NCBI RefSeq assembly: GCF_015223355.1
Contig: NZ_JADFFK010000001.1
Span: 62,001-126,000, forward strand
Direction: 5' to 3'
DNA from: Salipiger mangrovisoli
Lineage (GTDB): Bacteria > Pseudomonadota > Alphaproteobacteria > Rhodobacterales > Rhodobacteraceae
Length of the DNA stretch: 64,000 bases
The notes under the pieces were generated by a model. It searched no databases, was not told where the DNA came from, and saw only the letters and a program-made list of their open reading frames with translations. Of this stretch, positions 37,194 to 45,847 are shown one piece after another (the stretch's first letter is position 1; each line of letters opens with the position of its first letter). Both the position numbers and the translations under genes were made by a program.

Positions 37194-38504
37194 ATGGCCG
37201 ACACCGCGCTCTACGCCTCCGCCGACCGGGTCTTCCGCCGCAAGAGGATTGTCGCCTTCGGCCTGCCTGCCGTGATCCTGCTGTACCTCGGCTATATCTT
37301 CTTCGCCTTCGATCTGCCGGGGCTGGCCGGGCGGGCGCGCTGGGACAACGCCCGCACGCTGCTCGCCGACACCTGGAGCTACAAGACCCATGTCACCCGC
37401 GACAATCGCGGCGGCGATGTTGCGGTCGCCATCGAGGGCGAGCGCAAGGGCTCCTATCCGCAAGGCACGGCGCCCGACTGGGTGCTCCCGCAGGACGACG
37501 GCGCGGTGCGCGTCGCGCTGTCCGGCGGTCAGGAGGTGCTGCTGTTGCCCGGCAACGGCTTTCGCTGGGAGGTGCCGGGCTTCGGCCTGATCGAGGCGCG
37601 CCTCGAAGGGCGCAAGATCGTCAGCAACCTGCCTGAAGAAGGCTTGCCTGACTGGATCTCCGCCTCTCCTTCGCGCCTTCAGGTCACCGCCGACGGCGCG
37701 CGGGTGGCGCTGACCCGTTCGAAGACCGAGCTCTTCCGCTATTTTCCGGGCTGGGAGCTGTTCTTCTTCACGCTCGACAGCCCCTACCACGGCCATGGAT
37801 TCGGCGAGATCCTCCTCGGCGCGCAGATCGATCCCGCGCGCGGCAATATCGCCGGAGCGTGGCAGGACTTCTGGCACAACCCCATGTGGCGCCACGCCGA
37901 TGTGGCCTGGGCGCTGTTCGAGACGCTTCTCATGGCCTTCCTCGGGACGATGGGCGCGGCGCTGGTGGCTCTGCCGCTGGCTTTCCTCTCGGCCAGGAAC
38001 TTCGCGCCCCTCATGGCCCTGCGGTTCGGCGTGCGGCGGGCCTTTGACTTCCTGCGCGGGGTGGACGGGCTGATCTGGACCATCGTGCTCAGCCGTGCCT
38101 TCGGGCCGGGGCCGCTGACCGGCGCGCTGGCGATCCTGCTCACCGACACCGGCTCCTTTGGCAAGCTCTTTTCCGAGGCGCTGGAAAATGTCGACGGCAA
38201 GCAGATCGAGGGCGTCGCCTCGACCGGGGCAAGGCCGATCCAGCGCTACCGCTTCGGGGTGATCCCGCAGGTCGTGCCGGTGCTGGTCAGCCAGGTGCTC
38301 TACTTCCTGGAATCCAACACGCGCTCGGCGACGATCATCGGCGCGATCACCGGCGGCGGCATCGGCCTGCTGCTCACCCAGGCGATGATCACCCAGAAGG
38401 ACTGGGAAGAGGTGACCTACTACATCATCCTCGTCATCCTGATGGTGATGGCGATGGACAGTGCGTCCGGCTGGCTGCGCCGCAAGCTGATCAAGGGGCT
38501 CTGA
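37194..38504 (+). CDS. phnE2: Phosphonate ABC transporter permease with large periplasmic insert (PhnE2)
   Basis: A 436-aa second permease. After the first helix (about residues 16-38) there is a soluble stretch of about 170 residues, mostly periplasmic beta-rich sequence, before the usual permease core resumes (LFETLLMAFLGTMGAALVALPLAFLSARN, LRGVDGLIWTIVLSRAFGPGPLTG, GSFGKLFSEALENVDGKQIEGVASTGA, GAITGGGIGLLLTQAM). The shorter partner lacks this insert. Such long second permeases are recurrent in alphaproteobacterial phnCDE operons; the purpose of the insert is unknown to me. Confidence 0.93.
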   Translation: MADTALYASADRVFRRKRIVAFGLPAVILLYLGYIFFAFDLPGLAGRARWDNARTLLADTWSYKTHVTRDNRGGDVAVAIEGERKGSYPQGTAPDWVLPQDDGAVRVALSGGQEVLLLPGNGFRWEVPGFGLIEARLEGRKIVSNLPEEGLPDWISASPSRLQVTADGARVALTRSKTELFRYFPGWELFFFTLDSPYHGHGFGEILLGAQIDPARGNIAGAWQDFWHNPMWRHADVAWALFETLLMAFLGTMGAALVALPLAFLSARNFAPLMALRFGVRRAFDFLRGVDGLIWTIVLSRAFGPGPLTGALAILLTDTGSFGKLFSEALENVDGKQIEGVASTGARPIQRYRFGVIPQVVPVLVSQVLYFLESNTRSATIIGAITGGGIGLLLTQAMITQKDWEEVTYYIILVILMVMAMDSASGWLRRKLIKGL

Positions 38505-39137
38505 ATGGCGCGGCTCGGGCCTGAGCCCCTCGTGCATCCCGACTGCGAGATCATCGACTCCGAGCTTGGCACCTATGTCGAGATCGGCCGGGGCTCGCGG
38601 CTGAACCGGGTGGAGATGGGCGACTATTCCTACTGCGACCGCTGTGCGGACCTGGCCAATGCCACGGTCGGGAAATTTTCGAATATCGCAAGCTTCACCC
38701 GCATCGGCCCGACTGATCACCCGATGGGCAATGCCTCGCTTCACCACTTTCTCTATCGCTCCGAGGATTACTGGGACGATGCCCGCCGCGACGAGGCATT
38801 TTTCGCGGCCCGCCATGCGCGGCGCGCCCAGATCGGACATGACACCTGGATCGGCCATGGTGCCGTGGTGCGCCCCGAGGTGACCATCGGCCATGGCGCA
38901 GTGGTCGCCGCTTCGGCGGTGGTGACCAGGGACGTGGCGCCCTATACCATCGTTGCGGGCGTGCCGGCGCGGCCCTTGCGGCCCCGCTTTGCACCCGACC
39001 TGGCCGAGCGCATGATCGCTCTGGCCTGGTGGGACTGGCCGCATGCGCTGTTGCGTGAGCGGCTGGCGGACTTCCGATCGATGCCGGCGGAGGCCTTTCT
39101 CGAGAAATACCAGCGCGTGGAGGGCGGTCCCACGTGA
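38505..39137 (+). CDS. Phosphonate-associated hexapeptide-repeat acetyltransferase
   Basis: A 210-aa left-handed beta-helix acyltransferase of the type found in phn operons (TIGR03308-like). Hexapeptide repeats run from about residue 10 to 60 and again 100-155 ([47 protein letters not shown] pattern). The C-terminal helix [14 protein letters not shown] is typical of chloramphenicol-type xenobiotic acetyltransferases. It directly abuts phnE2 (TGAATG). It may acetylate an aminoalkylphosphonate, as PhnO does in E. coli with an unrelated GNAT fold (inference). Confidence 0.85.
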   Translation: MARLGPEPLVHPDCEIIDSELGTYVEIGRGSRLNRVEMGDYSYCDRCADLANATVGKFSNIASFTRIGPTDHPMGNASLHHFLYRSEDYWDDARRDEAFFAARHARRAQIGHDTWIGHGAVVRPEVTIGHGAVVAASAVVTRDVAPYTIVAGVPARPLRPRFAPDLAERMIALAWWDWPHALLRERLADFRSMPAEAFLEKYQRVEGGPT

Positions 39138-39178
39138 GCGGGGGGCTGCCGCGGTTCCGTTGCGAGGGCTGTGGAGGA

Positions 39179-41464
39179 TCATGCCGAGGCGGCGCCGAAA
39201 CCCTGCGCCTCCGGGGACTGGGGCGCGCTGGACCAGGTTTCGGGCGCACTGCCGAGGGTGAAGCGGCCGACGTTCTGGCTCAGGGCCAGAGCCGCTGACT
39301 GTAGGTCCGAGCTGGCGGCGGAGGTCTGCTCGAACATCGCGGCATTCTTCTGCGTGGTCATGTCGAGTTCACCCACCGCGCTGTTGAGCTCGGACAGTCC
39401 CGTGGACTGCTCGCGGGCCGCTTCGGCGATGGCGGTGACCCGCTCGGCGATGGTGCGGATCGATTCGATGATCTCCTTCAGCGCGCCTCCGGTGCGCCCG
39501 ACCAGCCGCACGCCGTTCTGCACGTGGTCGGACGAGGCGGAAATCTGCGTGTTGATCTCGCTCGCCGCCTCGGAGCAGCGCTGCGCAAGCAGCCGCACCT
39601 CCGAGGCGACGACGGCGAACCCCAGGCCGGCATCACCGGCCCGCGCCGCCTCCACCCCGGCGTTGAGCGCAAGCAGGTTGGTCTGGAAGGCAATGTCGTC
39701 GATGACCTTGATATTGCCGGATATCGTCTGGAAGGACGCTTCGATGATGCCGATGGCCTCGATGGTTTCGCGCACAACTTCGCCGCTGACCTGCGCGTCC
39801 TCGCGGGCCTTGCCCACGATCCCGTCAACATCGGCGGCGTTCCTTGCCGCCTCGGAGACCGAGGCGGTGAGCTGGTCGAGCGCGGCGGCGGTTTCCTCGA
39901 CTGTGGCGGCCTGGCGTTCGGTGCGCTGTCCGAGCTCTTCGGAGGCCTGGGCGATATGCGCGACGTCGTGGTTGATCGCCTGGGCGTTCTGCGACACGTC
40001 GGCCATCGCCTGCTGGAGCTTGTCGGTGGCGCGGTTGAAGTCGTTGCGCAGACCCTCGTAGTCGGCGGGAAACTCCTGCCCGATCGTACTGCCAAGATCG
40101 CCGTCGGCGAGCCGGGCGAGCGCATCTTGCAGCGCCGCCACCACCTCTTCCTGCGCGCTCTGCATCGCCGCGCGGCTGCTGGCACCGGACTTCAGATCGT
40201 CGCGGCTTTGCCGCAGGTCGCGGCGCAGCGCGTCGAGCGCACGGGCAATGTGTCCGATCTCGTCACCCCGCTTCTGTGCCGGGATCTCGCTGTCGTAATT
40301 GCCGCCGGCGACCTCGCCCACGGCGGCGGTGATCCGGCCGAGCGGCCGCGCGAGATTGCGCGCCGCGAAGGCCGCCACCAGCAGGGCGGCGAGAAGGACG
40401 GGGATCGCGGCGCGCGCAAGCTTCTCGAGCAAGACACGCGGACCGGCGGCGATCACCTCGGCGGGTTCGGCGGCCAGCAGCGCCCAGGTGGTGCTGGCCG
40501 CGGCATCGGCAGGGCCGAGATGGACCGGCTGGTAGGCCGCGGTGAGGACTTCGCCATCGGGCAGGGTGAGGTCGGCAACGCCGCTTTCACCTGCCAGGGC
40601 TGCAACAAAGGCTGGGTTTTCGGCCGCGGCGCTTCCCGGAGTGTCGCGCGGATCCGACAGCCCACCGGCGCTGCGCCGGGTGAGATCGGGACCCACCAGC
40701 GCAATCCGCGTCGTGTCGGTGAGCGCCGAAGGCATGGTCAGGATGTTGCTGACCTGTGTCACCTCCAGCTCGAACACCAGGGCCCCAACCGTATCCCCCC
40801 ATTCATTGGCGAGCGGCATCGCGAGGAACCCGACGAAAATATCGTCCAGCATTGGGTCCGGAGCGAAATCGCCGAAACCGAACGCCGCGCCCTCGGCCAG
40901 TGCACCGCGCACCGCCGAGCCGAGCGCTCCACCGTCGTCGCCAAGCGTGGTGGCGAAATGGCCCTGCTTCCGGACCGAGTAGACGACCTCGCCCGCGGTC
41001 GAGACGATCAACAGGTCACGCAGGTCGATGGCCTCGACCACGCTGCGGAAGCCAGCGTGGAATTTCTTGTGAAAGAGCGAATAGGCAGTGGTGTCCGCCG
41101 CCTCCTCCAATGCAGCGCGGTCGTCGGGCGGGTTGGGGTTCTCGTCGACGTAGTAGCGGCGCAGGTGGGCATCCGCCTCGGGACCGAGGCCGGTGTAGGT
41201 GCTGAGGATGGCACTGGCGGCCTCGATCGTGCTGGTCTCATCCACAAACTCGCCGAGCGCTTCTAGCTTCTCGTCGAACCAGGCCTCGATCAGCGTGGCG
41301 CGGGTGTCGCGGACGGCGGCGAGGCGAAAGGAAACCTCGTGCATCAGCTGGTCGAGCGAAACGGTGTAGGCGATCGCGCCGGCGACACCGAGGCACCCGA
41401 TTGCGATTGCGATTATCAGGGCGGGCAGTTTCACGGCGACCGAGAGGCTGCGCAGAAGCGACAT
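39179..41464 (-). CDS. Methyl-accepting chemotaxis protein
   Basis: A 761-aa transmembrane chemoreceptor. First helix about residues 12-33; periplasmic Cache-like sensor from about 34 to 335; second helix about 348-372; HAMP beginning ARPLGRITAAVGEVAGG; a second HAMP-like segment around ALARLADGDLGSTIG; then the signalling domain with the hairpin tip IDDIAFQTNLLALNAGVEAARAGDAGLGFAVVA (glutamate receptor contact region), though here the tip reads RLLAQRCSEAASEI. No CheR-binding pentapeptide is seen at the C-terminus (ends GFGAASA). The start at 41464 is the Met before the first helix. It lies downstream of a sugar-type binding protein on the same strand, in the middle of the phn regulon. Confidence 0.93.
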   Translation of the reverse strand: MSLLRSLSVAVKLPALIIAIAIGCLGVAGAIAYTVSLDQLMHEVSFRLAAVRDTRATLIEAWFDEKLEALGEFVDETSTIEAASAILSTYTGLGPEADAHLRRYYVDENPNPPDDRAALEEAADTTAYSLFHKKFHAGFRSVVEAIDLRDLLIVSTAGEVVYSVRKQGHFATTLGDDGGALGSAVRGALAEGAAFGFGDFAPDPMLDDIFVGFLAMPLANEWGDTVGALVFELEVTQVSNILTMPSALTDTTRIALVGPDLTRRSAGGLSDPRDTPGSAAAENPAFVAALAGESGVADLTLPDGEVLTAAYQPVHLGPADAAASTTWALLAAEPAEVIAAGPRVLLEKLARAAIPVLLAALLVAAFAARNLARPLGRITAAVGEVAGGNYDSEIPAQKRGDEIGHIARALDALRRDLRQSRDDLKSGASSRAAMQSAQEEVVAALQDALARLADGDLGSTIGQEFPADYEGLRNDFNRATDKLQQAMADVSQNAQAINHDVAHIAQASEELGQRTERQAATVEETAAALDQLTASVSEAARNAADVDGIVGKAREDAQVSGEVVRETIEAIGIIEASFQTISGNIKVIDDIAFQTNLLALNAGVEAARAGDAGLGFAVVASEVRLLAQRCSEAASEINTQISASSDHVQNGVRLVGRTGGALKEIIESIRTIAERVTAIAEAAREQSTGLSELNSAVGELDMTTQKNAAMFEQTSAASSDLQSAALALSQNVGRFTLGSAPETWSSAPQSPEAQGFGAASA

Positions 41465-41571
41465 GGCGGGCTCCTCTATCTGCTGGCAAAAAGGGGGCGA
41501 TGCGCCCGCGGATGCCGCCAGTTCAATCACGAAACACTGAACAAGCAGCTAACTTCCGCGGGCAGCCTGCG

Positions 41572-42612
41572 TCAGTCAGGCAAGACGAAGGGGCTGGTCA
41601 TGCGCGCCGCGGCGCTGGCATCGATCAGCAGGCAGTCGAAGAACTGCACTTCGCGCCTTTCGCGCGGACTGCCGGTGCGGATGTAGTGATCTGCCTGGCG
41701 CACCGCCTCGGCGGCAAAGACCGCAACGGGCTGCAACACGGTGTAGGCCAGTTCACCGGCCAGCACGGCGGTCACGGCGTCGGGCGAGCCGTCGAAGCCG
41801 CCGACCGTCACCGCTCCAAGCCGCCCGGTCTGTTTCAGCGCCGCCACGGCGCCAAGCGCCATCTCGTCGTTGCCGGCGATCAGCCCGGTGATCTCGGGGT
41901 GGGTGTCCAGCAGCGCCAGGGTCTGCTCGTAGCCGCGCGTGCGATCCCAGTCCGCGGCGGCAAGAGCGACGCGCTGCAAGCCTTCGACAGGGTCGAGCAC
42001 GTTCGCGTAGCCCTTCGAACGGATCGCGGCATTGGGATCGGAGGCGGCGCCAAGCAGTTCGACATAGGTGCCGTTTGCCGCCATTGCCGCTTGCCAGTGG
42101 CGCGCACCCAGTTCCGCGCCCTGCGCGTTGTTCGAGAGCAGCTGCGCCACCGCCAGACCGGGCTGCGCGAGCCCGGCGTTGACCACGAAGACCGGGATTC
42201 CCGCCGATTTCGCCCGCCGCACCGCCTCGGCCGAGGCCGTGGCATCCGCCGGGTCGAGGATGATTGCATCGACCCCCGCGGCGATGGCGCCATCGACCTG
42301 CGCCCCTTCGATCAGCGTGTTGCCTTCATGCGCGGCAACGACGGCCTTGTATCCGAGGTCGTTTGCCGTGGCCTTGGCGACCGCGCCCTCGGCCGCCCAA
42401 TAGGGGTTCTGGGGATCGTTGACGATGATGCTGATCCGCCCCTCGGCCCGCGCCTGCGCGCCGCCGAGTGCAAGCGCGAGCAGCAGCACCCGCAGCGCCG
42501 CACGCCGGAGCGCGGGCAGGAGCGGGGCCGAGGCGCGGTTCCCGGATGGGATCCGGCCATGGGCATGGTCAGGCGGGGCGAATCCGCGAAGGGCGACGGC
42601 ACGGTGGCGCAT
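41572..42612 (-). CDS. Periplasmic sugar-type (ribose/LacI-fold) binding protein, no cognate transporter
   Basis: A 346-aa binding protein of the periplasmic-binding-protein-4 family: ISIIVNDPQNPYWAAEGAVAK, VDGAIAAGVDAIILDPADATA, ITGLIAGNDEMALGAVAALKQTG, VTVGGFDGSPDAV. The export signal is unusually long: a basic leader of about 35 residues precedes the hydrophobic stretch VLLLALALGGAQARA. AGGAGA 6 nt before the ATG supports this start. No permease or ATPase gene is near; the chemoreceptor gene follows 107 bp downstream. A binding protein that presents its ligand to the chemoreceptor, as RbsB does to Trg, is the simplest reading (inference). Confidence 0.82.
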   Translation of the reverse strand: MRHRAVALRGFAPPDHAHGRIPSGNRASAPLLPALRRAALRVLLLALALGGAQARAEGRISIIVNDPQNPYWAAEGAVAKATANDLGYKAVVAAHEGNTLIEGAQVDGAIAAGVDAIILDPADATASAEAVRRAKSAGIPVFVVNAGLAQPGLAVAQLLSNNAQGAELGARHWQAAMAANGTYVELLGAASDPNAAIRSKGYANVLDPVEGLQRVALAAADWDRTRGYEQTLALLDTHPEITGLIAGNDEMALGAVAALKQTGRLGAVTVGGFDGSPDAVTAVLAGELAYTVLQPVAVFAAEAVRQADHYIRTGSPRERREVQFFDCLLIDASAAARMTSPFVLPD

Positions 42613-42723
42613 GGGAACTCTCCTGTCCCCGGCGGCGCGGCCTGCGGACCGGGTGGCGGGGTCTTACGCCAGGAGAATTGAACATCCGCTTAAGGCCCGC
42701 CGCCCCCGTCAGGGGAGACCCGG

Positions 42724-43905
42724 CTATTCGGCCGCCATGCGCTGCCCCTGCATCGCCGAGATCAGCCTGGCCCCGGCCTCGCCGGCGAGGTAGGTCAGTC
42801 GTCCGCCGCTGACCGTCGCCTCGATGGCGCGGCTCTGGGTGTCGATCACCACGAAATCGGCGCGTTTGCCGTGGTCGAGGCTGCCGCGGTCCACCAGGCC
42901 CATGATCTCTGCCGGGGTGGTCGAGATCATCGCCCAAGCCTCTGGCAGCGTGCGCAGCCCCTTGTCGACGAGGGTCCAGGCCGCCTCGGCAAGGCAAGGA
43001 TAGTGGTAGTCCGAGACCAGCGCGTCGCAAAGCCCGGCGGCGATCAGGTGCTGGGCGGAGATATTGCCCGCCTGGCTGCGGCCGCGCACCACGTTGGGCG
43101 CGCCCATGAGCACCGGGTCATTGAACGCGCGGGCGACCTTTGCGGCGCCGACGGTGGTCGGGAACTCGGCGATGCGCGCCCCGATCAGCCGGTAGTATTC
43201 GCGCGTGTCGCCATCGGGATCGTCGTGGCTGCCGTAGCGGATGTCATGGGTGTCGAAGCTCTCGGCCAGCGCGCAGAGGTGGCGCGGCACGTCGCGGGCG
43301 CGCGACTTGGCGTCTTGCAGGCGCGCGACGAAGGACTGCGGCGTGTCCCCGGCGCGCTCCGCCCAGAGCGCGAGCCGATGCGGATCCCGGTGCGCCACGT
43401 CGAGCGCCTCGGGCAGGTGATCGTTGAACACGACGTAGTCGATGCCATGCGCGATGACCGCCGCGAGCAGCCGCTCGCGGGTCTCCGGCATATGGGTTTC
43501 GCAGCGGACCTGCAGCCGCAGGTCGGTATGGGCGTGCGGCCGGTAGGCGGCGAGGGCGGCCATCACCTGTTCGGCGAAGTCGGGGCCGCGCATCCCGCCC
43601 TCCCAACTCCAGCATTGCGCCAGCCAGGCGGTGGTCACGCCATGGGCGGCTGCCTCGCGGTCGGTCCAGCGCAGCCCGGCGAGGATCGGGAAGGGAGCGG
43701 AGGGCCGCGGCGCGATGTGACGCTCGAAGGCATCGCCGTGCAGGTCGATGATGCCCGGCAGCACGAGGTAGCCCGAGAGGTCCACCTCGGGCAACGGTCC
43801 CTTGCTGATCACGCCGTCCTCGATCACCAGCGACCGCTTCTGCAATGCGCCCTCGCGGAGGATGGAGGCACCGGTGAGGCGCAGGGGGGGAAGTAGGGCC
43901 GTCAT
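42724..43905 (-). CDS. PhnM-like amidohydrolase (second PhnM paralogue)
   Basis: A 393-aa amidohydrolase-superfamily protein clearly related to PhnM (shared HGDAFERHIAPRP, AEFPTTVGAAKVAR, LMGAPNVVRGRSQAGN, SDYHYP) but divergent from the canonical copy at 51009-52151, which has HTDNLERHMQPRP and SDYVPA. Metal-ligand residues (His-x-Asp, later His and the Asp of SDYH) appear kept. PhnM releases pyrophosphate from ribosyl-phosphonate triphosphate. This copy could act on another ribosyl triphosphate or a different phosphonate conjugate. It follows phnF by 41 bp on the same strand, so the pair is probably an operon. Confidence 0.85.
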   Translation of the reverse strand: MTALLPPLRLTGASILREGALQKRSLVIEDGVISKGPLPEVDLSGYLVLPGIIDLHGDAFERHIAPRPSAPFPILAGLRWTDREAAAHGVTTAWLAQCWSWEGGMRGPDFAEQVMAALAAYRPHAHTDLRLQVRCETHMPETRERLLAAVIAHGIDYVVFNDHLPEALDVAHRDPHRLALWAERAGDTPQSFVARLQDAKSRARDVPRHLCALAESFDTHDIRYGSHDDPDGDTREYYRLIGARIAEFPTTVGAAKVARAFNDPVLMGAPNVVRGRSQAGNISAQHLIAAGLCDALVSDYHYPCLAEAAWTLVDKGLRTLPEAWAMISTTPAEIMGLVDRGSLDHGKRADFVVIDTQSRAIEATVSGGRLTYLAGEAGARLISAMQGQRMAAE

Positions 43906-43946
43906 GCTGGATACCCGCCGTGGCTGCTCTGGGGTTTCGGCAGGTT

Positions 43947-44702
43947 CTATCCCGGCTCTGTGTCATCGGCGTGACGTTGCGCCGCGCCAGTCTCGTCATG
44001 GTTGATCGTCAGTGCCACGCGATCTCCGGCGAACCAGGTGTGGCCCTGTTCAACCGGCACGCCGTCGGGGCCGAGGTTGAGGCTCGACGAATGCAGCAGC
44101 GGCTCGCCCTCGCGCAGGTTCAGGTGCAGCGCCTGGGTGGCCGAGGCGGGCTCGGCGGTCAGCCGCGTCCAGGCGCGTGTGTAGTCGGCGATGCCGTGGC
44201 GGCGCAGCGCCTCGGTCACGGAATTCACCTCGCCCAGCGTGACATCGAAGCCGGGCAGGCGGGTGATCGGAAAATAGGAGACGAAATGCGCCATCGGCAC
44301 GCCTCCGGCAAGCGAGATACCCTCGTGCACCAGCAGTGGCTCGCCGGGCCGGAGCTTGAGGGTCTCGCCCTCTCCTGTGTCGGCGGGGCGAATCTCCATG
44401 CGCAGTTGGCGGCGGTCGGGCAGGCGGCCCGAGGCGCGCACGTTCTGGCTGAAGCGGGTGCGTCCGCCGATCGGGTAGTCCATCGGAGCCAGGCGCACGA
44501 AGACCCCGGCGCCGCGGCGCGAATGGGTCAGGCCGCGCTCGGCCAGATCCGAGAGCGCATGGCGCACCGTGTGACGGTTGACCCCGAAACGGGTGGCCAG
44601 TTCGGCCTCGGTCGGGAGCTTGTCGCCGGGGCGGTAGTGGCCGCGCGAGATCTCGTCTTCGAGGGTTGTGGCAATGGCGTGCCAGACGGGGGAGCGGGGC
44701 AT
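43947..44702 (-). CDS. phnF: Phosphonate-operon GntR-family regulator PhnF
   Basis: A 251-aa HutC-type GntR regulator. N-terminal winged helix: YRPGDKLPTEAELATRFGVNRHTVRHALSDLAERGL, followed by the wing HSRRGAGVFV; C-terminal UTRA ligand domain from about residue 90, with the family's LLVHEGISLAGG and VSYFPITRLPG. It is divergent from phnG with a 114-bp gap that holds a long inverted repeat and a Pho-box-like site. It likely represses phnG onwards and its own operon until a phosphonate intermediate binds UTRA (inference). Confidence 0.9.
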   Translation of the reverse strand: MPRSPVWHAIATTLEDEISRGHYRPGDKLPTEAELATRFGVNRHTVRHALSDLAERGLTHSRRGAGVFVRLAPMDYPIGGRTRFSQNVRASGRLPDRRQLRMEIRPADTGEGETLKLRPGEPLLVHEGISLAGGVPMAHFVSYFPITRLPGFDVTLGEVNSVTEALRRHGIADYTRAWTRLTAEPASATQALHLNLREGEPLLHSSSLNLGPDGVPVEQGHTWFAGDRVALTINHDETGAAQRHADDTEPG

Positions 44703-44713
44703 CAGGGAACCTT

Positions 44714-44731
44714 TGTCACCGAAACTTCATG
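44714..44731 (+). promoter_or_regulatory. Pho-box-like direct repeat between phnF and phnG
   Basis: TGTCACC-GAAA-CTTCATG, with the same 7-4-7, 11-bp-phase architecture as before phnC and phnM. It lies 86 bp upstream of phnG and 12 bp upstream of the phnF start, so it could serve both directions. Confidence 0.6.
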
Positions 44732-44772
44732 CAATGAGCCCTTGCCCGACTCGGGGTGCAGGGCGTATCACA

Positions 44773-44798
44773 TGTCTAGTTGTATAGTTATCTAGACA
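44773..44798. promoter_or_regulatory. Inverted repeat TGTCTAG-N12-CTAGACA, candidate PhnF operator
   Basis: Perfect 7-bp arms 19 bp apart centre to centre, around an AT-rich core containing TTGTATAGTTAT, 19 bp before phnG. HutC-type GntR regulators bind symmetric sites of this kind. Its place between the Pho box and the phnG start suits a repressor. Confidence 0.65.
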
Positions 44799-44816
44799 AA
44801 TCGGCAAGGTGTCCAG

Positions 44817-45266
44817 ATGGAAACTCCTGAACAGGAAATCGCCGCGCGGCAGGGCTGGATGGGCCTCTTGGCGCGCGCCCCGGCTGAGCGGCTTGCGGAA
44901 CTGCTGGGGAGGGAGGCTCTGCCCGGCTTCGACTGGCTGCGCGTGCCCGAGACCGGCGGCGTCATGGTGCGCGGCCGCATGGGTGGCACGGGCGCGCCCT
45001 TCAACCTCGGAGAGATGACCGTGACCCGCTGCGCGCTGCGGCTCGAGAGTGGCGAGGTGGGTCATGCCCATGTGCAGGGCCGCAACCGCGCCCATGCCGA
45101 ACGCGCCGCGCTCGTGGATGCGCTGATGCAGGGGCCGCGGGCCGATGAGATGCAGGCCTCGGTTCTGGTGCCGCTGGCCTCGGAAGAGGCGGCACGGCGG
45201 GACGCGCGGGCGGCGCGGGCCGCGGCGACGAAGGTGGACTTCTTCACCATGGTGCGGGGGGAATGA
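44817..45266 (+). CDS. phnG: C-P lyase core subunit PhnG
   Basis: A 149-aa subunit of the PhnGHIJ core that transfers the phosphonate onto ATP-derived ribose triphosphate. The conserved middle reads FNLGEMTVTRCALRL and GHAHVQGRNRAHAERAALVDAL, as in other PhnG proteins, and ends in an Ala/Arg helix with KVDFFTMVRG. Its stop overlaps the phnH start (ATGA). It is first gene of the core operon. Confidence 0.93.
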   Translation: METPEQEIAARQGWMGLLARAPAERLAELLGREALPGFDWLRVPETGGVMVRGRMGGTGAPFNLGEMTVTRCALRLESGEVGHAHVQGRNRAHAERAALVDALMQGPRADEMQASVLVPLASEEAARRDARAARAAATKVDFFTMVRGE

Positions 45267-45847
45267 TGTCGGCAGATGTGATGAACGGCAACGTGCTGAC
45301 GGGCGGCTTTGCCGACGCCCCGGTGCAGGCGGCACGCGCCTTCCGCGCGGCGCTCGAGGCCATGGCGCGGCCGGGCCGGATCGAGACCGTCGAAGGAGCC
45401 GAGGCGCCGGGGATTTCCACGGCGGCGGCGGTGCTCCTGCTGACGCTCTGTGACCGCGAGACGCCGATCCACCTTGCGCCCGGCTGCGACGGCGCGGCGC
45501 TGAAGCGCTGGATTGCCTTCCACATCGGTGCGCCGGTGGTGGCGGCGGAGGAGGCGATGTTCGCCCTCGGCGGCTGGCAGGCGCTGAAGCCGCTCGACCG
45601 CTACCGGATCGGCACCGCCGAATACCCGGACCGCTCGGTGATGCTGATCGTCGAGGTGGAGTCTCTGGAGAGCGCCGGCATGAAACTCACCGGGCCCGGC
45701 ATCGAGAGCGAGGCGGCGCTGAATTTGCCCGAGGTCGAGGCCTTCGCGCGCAACGGCCTTCTCTTCCCGCTCGGCTGGGATTGCTACTTCACCGCGCAGG
45801 ACCGTCTGGCGGCGCTGCCGCGCACGACCAAAGTGGAGGCGCTCTGA
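45263..45847 (+). CDS. phnH: C-P lyase core subunit PhnH
   Basis: A 194-aa core subunit with the PhnH pattern: FRAALEAMARPGRIETV near residue 28, TAAAVLLLTLCDRETPIHL, GTAEYPDRSVMLIVEVESL, LTGPGIESEAALNLPEV, and the final FPLGWDCYFTAQDRLAALPRTTKVE. PhnH forms a PLP-transferase-like dimer without PLP at the heart of the complex. It overlaps phnG by 4 bp and phnI by 1 bp (TGATG). Confidence 0.94.
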   Translation: MMSADVMNGNVLTGGFADAPVQAARAFRAALEAMARPGRIETVEGAEAPGISTAAAVLLLTLCDRETPIHLAPGCDGAALKRWIAFHIGAPVVAAEEAMFALGGWQALKPLDRYRIGTAEYPDRSVMLIVEVESLESAGMKLTGPGIESEAALNLPEVEAFARNGLLFPLGWDCYFTAQDRLAALPRTTKVEAL

